Source: Candidatus Symbiothrix sp. | GTDB taxonomy: Bacteria > Bacteroidota > Bacteroidia > Bacteroidales > Azobacteroidaceae | Length of the DNA: 20,816 bases | Assembly: GCA_031270525.1 (NCBI GenBank) | Contig: JAISXN010000139.1 | Span: forward strand, 1-20,816 | Reading direction: 5' to 3' | Shown: piece by piece, positions 15,366-20,816 of the stretch | How positions within the stretch are numbered: position 1 is the stretch's first letter | How the letters are laid out: each line of letters begins with the position of its first letter | The notes under the pieces: model-generated | What the model was told of the DNA's origin: nothing | Databases searched by the model: none | What the model saw: the letters and a program-made list of their open reading frames with translations, nothing else | Position numbers and translations under genes: made by a program

Positions 15366-16625
15366 ATGAACTTAAAAAGGGTAGTCGTAACGGGTCTGGG
15401 GGCAATTACTCCAATAGGAAATAATGTAATAGATACATGGAAATCCTTGGTGAATGGTGTAAGTGGAGCTGGGCCCATTACTATATTTGATACGACAGAA
15501 TTCAAGACTAAATTTGCTTGTGAAGTAAAAGGCTTTGATTCGAGTAATTATTTTGACCGGAAAGAAGCAAAAAAACTGGATAGATATGCACAGCTTGCTA
15601 TTATAGCGGCAAAAGAATCCGTTGAAGACGCCGGAATCAACCATGAGGGAATCAATAAAAAACGTGTCGGCGTTATTTTTTCTTCCGGTATCGGAGGATT
15701 ATCTACTTTGGGGCAGGAAGTTGGGTTCTATTATCAACATTTGGAGTTGGGACCTAAATTCAATCCGTTTTTTATTCCTAAAATAATCGGCGATATTTCG
15801 GCAGGCCAGATATCCATATTGTATGGATTCCAAGGTCCTAATTTCGGTACGGTTTCGGCCTGTGCTTCTTCGACAACCGGAGCGATTTCCGCGTTTAACC
15901 TGATTCGTCTGGGAAAAGCGGATATCATTGTAACGGGTGGCGCCGAAGCGGCCATCACTCCGGTAGGTATCGGCGGGTTTAATTCGATGAACGCCCTTTC
16001 TACCCGGAATGATTCACCGGAAACAGCTTCTCGTCCATTCAGTGCAAGTCGCGACGGTTTTGTGATGGGTGAAGGCGCTGTCAGCCTGGTATTTGAAGAA
16101 TTGGAACATGCTTTGGCGCGTGGTGCGAAAATCTATGCCGAAGTGGTTGGCGGCGGCGAATCGGCAGACGCTTATCATCTGACGGCTTCTCATCCGGAAG
16201 GCGTGGGCGCTATCATGGTTATGCAAAATGCATTGGCAGACGCGAATTTAAATCCCGAAGACATTGATTATATCAATGTTCACGGAACTTCGACTCCGGT
16301 AGGAGACCCTTCGGAAGCCAAAGCAATCAAAGATGTATTCGGCGAACATGCTTATAAATTGAACATCAGTTCGACCAAATCCATGACCGGCCACATGTTG
16401 GGAGCTGCCGGCGCGGTAGAAGCCATGGCTTGTATTTTGTCCATCAGGGATGGTATCGTTCCTCCGACAATCAACCATGCACCGGATGATAATGATCCGG
16501 AAATCGACTACAACTTGAATTTTACATTTAATAAAGCGCAAAAACGAGACGTGCAAATCGCTCTATCCAACACTTTTGGGTTCGGCGGACACAACGCTTG
16601 TGTTATTCTAAAAAAGTATAGTTAA
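15366..16625 (+). CDS. fabF: 3-oxoacyl-[acyl-carrier-protein] synthase II
   Basis: FabF condenses malonyl-ACP with acyl-ACP to extend fatty acids and acts in the cytosol on chains carried by the ACP encoded just upstream. The 419-residue thiolase-fold protein has the complete catalytic triad: Cys166 in VSACASSTTGAI, His306 in NVHGTSTPVGD and His343 in STKSMTGHMLGAAGAVE, with Lys338 in the latter motif. The start MNLKRVVVTGLGAITPIG is typical of the family. The C-terminus NTFGFGGHNACVILKKY is also characteristic and shows the gene is full length. rnc starts two bases after the stop. Confidence 0.98.
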   Translation: MNLKRVVVTGLGAITPIGNNVIDTWKSLVNGVSGAGPITIFDTTEFKTKFACEVKGFDSSNYFDRKEAKKLDRYAQLAIIAAKESVEDAGINHEGINKKRVGVIFSSGIGGLSTLGQEVGFYYQHLELGPKFNPFFIPKIIGDISAGQISILYGFQGPNFGTVSACASSTTGAISAFNLIRLGKADIIVTGGAEAAITPVGIGGFNSMNALSTRNDSPETASRPFSASRDGFVMGEGAVSLVFEELEHALARGAKIYAEVVGGGESADAYHLTASHPEGVGAIMVMQNALADANLNPEDIDYINVHGTSTPVGDPSEAKAIKDVFGEHAYKLNISSTKSMTGHMLGAAGAVEAMACILSIRDGIVPPTINHAPDDNDPEIDYNLNFTFNKAQKRDVQIALSNTFGFGGHNACVILKKYS

Positions 16626-16627
16626 AA

Positions 16628-17422
16628 GTGGACAAATATTTTCTTAAAGGTTTAAGATTTTTATTTCACCCGAAAAAAAATACCTATTTCGCTTTAAGGA
16701 AAATACTTGGCTTTTTCCCAAACAATATTTCATTTTACGAAGAAGCTTTACTTCATAAATCGTCTTCCGGAAAAACCATAACTCAAGGGTGTTATAAAAA
16801 CAACGAACGCCTTGAGTTTCTGGGAGATGCTATTCTTAATGCTGTCATTGCCGACATTGTCTTCATGAAATTCAAAAACCGGAATGAAGGTTTTCTGACC
16901 AATACGCGTTCCAAAATCGTAAAACGGGAAACGATGGATAAAATTTCCTGCGAATTGGGATTGAATAAGCTGGTCGTATCCTCTTCAAAACTCCTTTCGC
17001 AGAAAAACCATGTTTCGGGAAATGCCCTGGAAGCTTTCATCGGCGCCATTTATTTAGACCAGGGCTACCGGAAGACTTACCGGTTTATCAGAGACAAAAT
17101 AATCAAAAGACTTATAAATATCGACGCCTTAGCCAAAAAGGAAGTCAATTTTAAGTCCAAACTGCTTGAATGGAGTCAGAAGTGGAAAGTAGAAATGGAT
17201 TTCAAACTGTTGGAAAATTTTACGGACAATGACCATAATCCGATTTTTCAAAGCCAGGTACTTCTAAACGGCATATTAGCCGGGGTCGGAACCGGTTATT
17301 CCAAGAAAGAATCTCATCAGCAGGCTGCTCGCATGGCGCTTAAAAGAATCCGGTCGGATAAAGATTTTGTGACTAAGGTTTTGGAGGTGAATAACTTGTT
17401 TATTTCCCCGCAGGAGACCTGA
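16628..17422 (+). CDS. rnc: Ribonuclease III
   Basis: RNase III cleaves double-stranded RNA, including rRNA precursors and structured regulatory RNAs. The 264-residue protein begins at a GTG two bases after the fabF stop; no ATG lies between. The catalytic domain has the signature NNERLEFLGDAIL (Glu60, Glu63, Asp67), and Glu135 in SGNALEAFIGAIYLDQGY. The position equivalent to E. coli Asp114 is Asn132; I recall GNALEA in other Bacteroidota, so this is probably normal for the phylum. A C-terminal dsRNA-binding domain covers about 163-245 and ends SHQQAARMALKRI. A 30-residue N-terminal extension precedes the family core. It shares the acpP-fabF transcript. Confidence 0.95.
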   Translation: MDKYFLKGLRFLFHPKKNTYFALRKILGFFPNNISFYEEALLHKSSSGKTITQGCYKNNERLEFLGDAILNAVIADIVFMKFKNRNEGFLTNTRSKIVKRETMDKISCELGLNKLVVSSSKLLSQKNHVSGNALEAFIGAIYLDQGYRKTYRFIRDKIIKRLINIDALAKKEVNFKSKLLEWSQKWKVEMDFKLLENFTDNDHNPIFQSQVLLNGILAGVGTGYSKKESHQQAARMALKRIRSDKDFVTKVLEVNNLFISPQET

Positions 17423-17446
17423 TTTTCGCGTATTGTCATTGGCTTA

Positions 17447-18790
17447 TTATTCTATATCATTGTTTTTCAATATCTTATCTGTAATTTCCGCGTAGTAAAA
17501 CGGTAAATTCAGTAAAGTATATTTTTTGCCTGACGGCAATTCTACGGTGTCTTTTTGCATTGAATTGTTCCAGAAACGGATTGCAAAATCGTGTTTGGAT
17601 TCGTTCATAAACAAGTGCATCGACTTGATTTTTGAGTTGTGTCCCGATTTTACTTCCACAGGAATTAGTTGTCTGTCCGTTTGAATTACGAAGTCAATTT
17701 CGGCTTGCGAGTTTTTAGCATCCCGTACCCATAAATTCCGTTGAGTTGAAACAGAGTCGTTGTGAGATAAAAGTTCTTGTCCGATAACGTGTTCGGCAAT
17801 TTTTCCTTTCCAATGCTCGCTAATATCTTGTGTGCCGAAAAGTTCCAATTGATTTTTTGCTGCATAATTCACAATTCCCGTGTCGAGCCAAAGCAGTTTA
17901 GGCGACTTTTTTAAGTCGGGCGACAAAGGCACATCGGTAGAAACGGTTGGGTAACAAAGTTCCAAAACCATTGCTTTTTCTAATGTTCTAAATGCCTCGC
18001 CAACTTCACGCGATTTGTAATTTGAATCGCCAAAACATTCAAACTTAATGCGTTGCCCTGCATAACGCCATCCATTTTTCAAAATATGTCGCAACACATT
18101 TCGCTCGGTTTTGTTGCTTGCGTATTTTTCAACATCGTCTTGGTAACCATTCAAAAGAGTGTCATAAACTTTCCGCAAAGCAACAATATCTCGATTTTCG
18201 GCATACCGGGCAACAACTTCGGGCATTCCTCCGACAAGCACAAACTCGTTGAAAAGTTTCATTACCCGGCTGTGAATTGCTTCTGGAAGTTCGCATTTCA
18301 GAAGTTTCTCTTTGATTTGATTTTCGCCGATTGCCCCCAAAAATTCTGAAAATGAACATGGTCGCAATGCTAAATAATCAACTCTGCCGACAGGAAAAGA
18401 AATTTGAACGTCAATCAGCGTTTCGAGCAACGAACCGGCTGCAATTACATACAATTCGGGCAAATCTTCGTAAAAGTACCGCAATAAATTAACTGCTTTT
18501 TTGGAACTTTGCACCTCGTCAATAAAAAGTAAAGTTCGACCGGCTTTCTTCTTTTCGTTTTTCAATAAATAGATTGCAGTAAGCACATCTTCGGGGGTGT
18601 CAGTCGCTTCAAAAAGGGCTTTTTCTGTCTTCTTTTCTAAATTCAGCGACAAAAACGTGTCGAAATCTTTGGCAAATTCTTCTATGATTGTGGTTTTGCC
18701 GACTTGCCTTGCACCCCGCAGTACAAGCGGTTTTCGGTGTGAACTATCAGCCCATTTCCGTAGCGATGATATAATTCTTCTTTCAAACAT
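17447..18790 (-). CDS. AAA_14 ATPase with DUF4143 nuclease-like C-terminus
   Basis: This 447-residue protein belongs to a widespread family of P-loop ATPases common in Bacteroidota, archaea and mobile regions. Walker A is GARQVGKTT (26-34) and Walker B is LLFIDEVQ (87-94). Sensor-like AAGSLLETL follows. The C-terminal half is the DUF4143 region and contains AEIDFVI then LIPVEVKSG, the acidic-x-x-ExK arrangement of PD-(D/E)XK nuclease folds. Its cellular role is unknown; defence, mobile-element or toxin-antitoxin links have been suggested for relatives but nothing here shows one. It converges on rnc with a 24-base gap and has its own promoter. It appears richer in A+T than the operons to its left, which fits an acquired gene. 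Confidence 0.88.
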   Translation of the reverse strand: MFERRIISSLRKWADSSHRKPLVLRGARQVGKTTIIEEFAKDFDTFLSLNLEKKTEKALFEATDTPEDVLTAIYLLKNEKKKAGRTLLFIDEVQSSKKAVNLLRYFYEDLPELYVIAAGSLLETLIDVQISFPVGRVDYLALRPCSFSEFLGAIGENQIKEKLLKCELPEAIHSRVMKLFNEFVLVGGMPEVVARYAENRDIVALRKVYDTLLNGYQDDVEKYASNKTERNVLRHILKNGWRYAGQRIKFECFGDSNYKSREVGEAFRTLEKAMVLELCYPTVSTDVPLSPDLKKSPKLLWLDTGIVNYAAKNQLELFGTQDISEHWKGKIAEHVIGQELLSHNDSVSTQRNLWVRDAKNSQAEIDFVIQTDRQLIPVEVKSGHNSKIKSMHLFMNESKHDFAIRFWNNSMQKDTVELPSGKKYTLLNLPFYYAEITDKILKNNDIE

Positions 18791-18810
18791 AATTCAATCT
18801 TATTACGCTG

Positions 18811-18841
18811 CAAATATACAATTTTTTGTTATATTTCCAAA
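18811..18841 (-). promoter_or_regulatory. Promoter of the AAA_14 ATPase gene
   Basis: Leftward TATATTTG at 18818-18811 matches TAnnTTTG, and leftward TTTG at 18841-18838 lies exactly 19 bases upstream. This is the best full promoter match in the window. The start codon is 20 bases downstream of the -7 element. Confidence 0.7.
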
Positions 18842-18924
18842 CAAAAAATTCAACTATTTTGTAACATTTCCAAAGATAAAAAATGAAAATATTGTAATAA
18901 AACCAAAGATAATGCTTATTTAAT
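18826..18924. repeat. Three degenerate 33-bp tandem repeats behind the ATPase promoter
   Basis: Units start at 18826, 18859 and 18892, each opening TTGT(T/A)A and each holding CCAAA at the same internal position (18837, 18870, 18903). Units 1 and 2 agree at 19 of their first 23 bases; units 2 and 3 agree at 16 of their first 20. Read leftward, units 2 and 3 each contain TATCTTTG, another match to TAnnTTTG, so the array could be stacked promoters or regulator sites. AT-rich composition makes some of the similarity cheap. Confidence 0.5.
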
Positions 18925-19078
18925 AGCTCACCTGCAAAACATTTGCTAAACAAGCTTACAATCAACGATTTAGAAGTAAAAAAATGTAAAAATAGCCTTG
19001 CAAATTGACGGTTCGACAGGCTCACCGGACAGGTAGAAATTCATTCAATAGGATAATAATCAATTAGTTAAATTTTTA

Positions 19079-19086
19079 TACCTTTG
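19079..19086 (+). promoter_or_regulatory. Orphan -7 promoter element
   Basis: TACCTTTG is a perfect TAnnTTTG match and identical to the elements before rbfA and acpP. No clear -33 element is seen. The only frame after it, starting at ATG 19100-19102, stops after three codons, so no obvious gene is served. Confidence 0.35.
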
Positions 19087-19113
19087 TGACAAATTGATAA
19101 TGAAAACTTAAAG

Positions 19114-19140
19114 TGTCTGTCACCTATACAGTGACAGACA
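19114..19140. repeat. Perfect 10-bp inverted repeat
   Basis: TGTCTGTCAC (19114-19123) and GTGACAGACA (19131-19140) are perfect complements around a 7-base spacer, CTATACA. The sequence after it (GGGTTGTTAAATGTTTT) is only loosely T-rich, so it is a weak terminator at best. It may be an operator, a small RNA stem, or an end of a lost element. Confidence 0.6.
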
Positions 19141-19315
19141 GGGTTGTTAAATGTTTTAAACGGAATTCCAGGAGGATTAACTTTCCGATGGTCAGCGCCA
19201 AAACGGATTATTTTATCGTTCCTTTTTAGCATAAAGTGAAGAGGCTGCTGCTGAATTTTTCTATTGATATATACTTTGACGAAAGACTCGCAATCCTGCG
19301 ACCTTTATTATAATA

Positions 19316-19342
19316 ACGAGGGTTGAGATTCTCAACCCTCGT
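19316..19342 (-). terminator. Terminator hairpin after the surface-protein gene
   Basis: ACGAGGGTTGAG (19316-19327) and CTCAACCCTCGT (19331-19342) form a perfect 12-bp stem with a three-base loop. Read leftward, the stem follows the surface-protein stop codon by about 75 bases and leads into TATTATAATAAAG, which suits termination of that gene. The T-run is imperfect. Confidence 0.65.
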
Positions 19343-19417
19343 CGTTTGTGCACATCAACTGTTAATACCTGCTCAGCGTGAGAGGCGTAAAGGTTAAATT
19401 GTCAAAAATCAAATAGT

Positions 19418-19780
19418 CTATAAACTCCTGACACAACGGGCGTACAGCACAGCAGTTCGACGCATGTAGTAAGCAGCGGCGCTCGTATCGACATACCAGC
19501 GTTGTTTATCAAAATCTACGTCCGAGTGCTCGTTGGATGACCAATAATGATCAGACTGTGGCAGTAGCGAGGGCATAGTCGCACGTAAATTCGCGAGTTC
19601 TGCGGCATTGGGGAGGCGCCAGTCCGCCGAGTTTTCGCCGACGTAGTCATTGCACTGGTTATTAGCGGTAGCCCACGTATATTGGGTGCTTAAGTCGAAT
19701 GAAAGCACACACAAGTCCCCGCTAATCGCAAAGCCATAAGAAGATGTCATCTGTGTTAAAGTTGTCCCGTTACCAGCCAT
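19418..19780 (-). CDS. DUF1566-type C-terminal part of a modular surface protein (downstream of frameshift)
   Basis: This frame encodes a domain with the DUF1566 / Fibrobacter major-domain pattern: YTWATANNQCNDY, then ADWRLPNAAELANLR, HYWSSNEHSD and a final YARCVRSL. Such domains sit at the end of secreted or lipid-anchored Bacteroidota surface proteins and have no known enzymatic role. The ATG at 19780 gives 120 residues, but the frame is open and protein-like back to about 19912 (VTANNDCGSSD, then CPGGFIPNGAYTGPTG). That upstream part continues the repeat pattern of the neighbouring frame, so this is almost certainly the 3' end of the same gene rather than an independent one. Confidence 0.75.
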   Translation of the reverse strand: MAGNGTTLTQMTSSYGFAISGDLCVLSFDLSTQYTWATANNQCNDYVGENSADWRLPNAAELANLRATMPSLLPQSDHYWSSNEHSDVDFDKQRWYVDTSAAAYYMRRTAVLYARCVRSL

Positions 19781-19908
19781 CGTTATGTTGCCGGTGGGGC
19801 CGGTGTACGCACCGTTGGGAATAAAACCACCAGGACAAGCAGGTGGGTTAACAGTTACATCCGAATCGCTACTCCGTTCGTCGCTTGAACCGCAATCATT
19901 ATTTGCTG

Positions 19909-20816
19909 TTACTTTATTCCGGCAACATACGTATCGGCTACGGCCCCCGTAAGTTCGATTGTAGGCACTAAAGTCGTTTGTGTACCGTTAGGAGTTAAAC
20001 CAGTGGGTATGGTCCAGGTATAAGACGTCGGTATTTGTGTGCCGGTACTCACGGTCGGAACGGATGCTGTAAACGTACCGTATAAATCAACGGTTGAAGG
20101 CGAAAACGAAATCGTTCCCGGAATAGCAGGCTTATCCGTACAATTGTAAATACTAAGTTGGGTCGTGTTACTGTAATCAGCACTTGTGCCGCAGGTGTTT
20201 TGTGCATTCACCTTAATAGCATTGGTAATTGACGCGGAAGCCGCTTTCGCTTTCAGGGTGATGACCCGCGTATCGTTACCGCCGGTAATATCGAAATAGG
20301 CGGTGGGAATCGTCCAGTTGTATTGCGTCGGCACTGCACCGCCGGAGGTAACTTCAGGCTCAGCGGTAGCCGTAATCTCTTCATTCAACTTAATACCCGT
20401 TTCTTTGGAGAACGTAATACCGGTGGGAACATCCGGCTTTGACGTACATTCTTTAACGCGGATAGTTACCGTCTGTTGATAATTTTCGTCCAGACTCATG
20501 ACTGTCAGTGTGGACAGGCCTAATGCCAGACCGGCAAGGCTACAAGTAGTCATGCTTCTTGTTGTGATACTCGTCTTGTCTTTACCCTCGCTGATTGTCC
20601 AGGATACGCCCGGATAAGTAGCGGTTGCCGGCATAAAATTGGAGACCGTAAAAGAAGCCGTTTGACCGACATAAAGGTCCAAATCTGCAGAAGAAGGAGC
20701 AAGGTCAAAACCTTCTACCTGTACGGCATCGGCAAGGTTCGATTTTAAGGCTTCCCAACCGCCTGCGCCGGTCCAGATATACACACCCGCTTTTCCGTTT
20801 CCTCCCGCTGTATCCG
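19909..20816 (-). CDS. Modular surface protein with Ig-like and PKD-like repeats, 5' end outside window
   Basis: The frame is open from the right edge (reading DTAGGNGKAGVYIWTGAGGW at the start of what is visible) to a stop at 19909-19911. The GTG at 20784 is internal, not a start. First comes a bacterial Ig-like (Big_2) domain with DLAPSSADLDLYVGQTASFTV and ending QQTVTIRV. Two tandem modules of about 100 residues follow, each beginning CT(S/D)KP and containing PT(Q/S)YxWTIPT, which resemble PKD or SprB-like repeats. The first module ends AIKVNAQNTCGTS. The second stops at AGIK, while the next frame continues VTANNDCGSS, so a one-base loss near 19913-19915 appears to split the gene. The protein is probably exported and displayed on the cell surface, with adhesion a guess. 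The signal peptide lies outside the window. Confidence 0.8.
   Translation of the reverse strand, partial: DTAGGNGKAGVYIWTGAGGWEALKSNLADAVQVEGFDLAPSSADLDLYVGQTASFTVSNFMPATATYPGVSWTISEGKDKTSITTRSMTTCSLAGLALGLSTLTVMSLDENYQQTVTIRVKECTSKPDVPTGITFSKETGIKLNEEITATAEPEVTSGGAVPTQYNWTIPTAYFDITGGNDTRVITLKAKAASASITNAIKVNAQNTCGTSADYSNTTQLSIYNCTDKPAIPGTISFSPSTVDLYGTFTASVPTVSTGTQIPTSYTWTIPTGLTPNGTQTTLVPTIELTGAVADTYVAGIK

Larger units (their letters stand above)
18925..19417. other. About 490 bases without a convincing gene
   Basis: This stretch separates the ATPase gene from the surface-protein gene. It holds GTTCGACAGGCTCACCGG at 19011-19028, resembling dispersed TTCGACAGGCTCA-type intergenic palindromes. 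It also holds an orphan promoter-like TACCTTTG (19079-19086) followed by ATGAAAACTTAA, a 10-bp perfect inverted repeat (19114-19140), and a terminator hairpin (19316-19342). On the minus strand a frame is open from about 19308 to a stop at 19068-19070, with an internal ATG at 19232. Its translation (for example FVKVYINRKIQ) is not recognised and may be gene debris or chance. Confidence 0.5.

Noticed and set aside
17447..18790. AAA_14/DUF4143 gene as part of a defence system
   Set aside because: It stands alone with no partner gene of a known defence type; the ATPase family alone does not justify the claim.
18826..18924. 33-bp repeats as a CRISPR array
   Set aside because: The units are contiguous and degenerate, with no unique spacers and no cas genes nearby.
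19068..19232. 54-residue minus-strand frame starting at ATG 19232
   Set aside because: Although open further upstream, it runs through the inverted repeat and promoter-like element, matches no family I recognise, and has no evident promoter or initiation signal; debris or chance is more likely.

Overview
The window looks like chromosomal DNA from a member of the Bacteroidota, most likely the order Bacteroidales. Four things point there. Many intergenic gaps carry the TAnnTTTG -7 promoter element typical of the phylum, often with TTTG or a near match about 19-21 bases upstream. Start codons lack strong Shine-Dalgarno sequences. The gene neighbourhoods (acpP-fabF-rnc; xerD divergent from aroQ-pyk-methyltransferase; rbfA-LolC/E-like permease) are familiar from Bacteroidales. 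The outer genes encode the glycan-degrading and modular surface proteins usual in this group. All assignments come from reading the sequence and from remembered family motifs; no database search was run.

Left part (1-8374). A secreted family GH3 glycosidase runs leftward off the window edge. Facing away from it is a branched-chain amino acid operon: a promoter, a 23-codon leader peptide rich in Leu and Ile codons, a hairpin that looks like an attenuator, then leuA, leuC, leuD and a Leptospira-type citramalate synthase (cimA). LeuA starts the leucine branch and CimA starts the pyruvate route to isoleucine, and the LeuCD isomerase can serve both. A leader carrying both Leu and Ile codons fits that dual output. 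leuB is not in the window.

Middle part (8358-14961). xerD (leftward) is divergent from aroQ, pyk and an O-methyltransferase gene, which are tightly packed. A leftward gene for a secreted, possibly barrel-forming protein of unknown function lies between that set and rbfA plus a LolC/E-like permease, with back-to-back promoters in the shared gap. purN is convergent with the permease gene, and their 3' ends overlap by 71 bases.

Right part (15107-20816). acpP, fabF and rnc form a compact fatty-acid/RNase III operon. A leftward AAA_14/DUF4143 ATPase gene follows, with a degenerate triple 33-bp repeat behind its promoter. A roughly 0.5-kb stretch without a convincing gene then holds an orphan promoter, two perfect inverted repeats and possible gene debris. 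Last comes a leftward modular surface protein (Ig-like and PKD-like repeats, then a DUF1566-type C-terminal domain), split by an apparent one-base frameshift and running off the right edge.

The observation most worth following up is the putative Leu/Ile ribosome-mediated attenuator at 3084-3216, together with the combined leucine/isoleucine operon it precedes.
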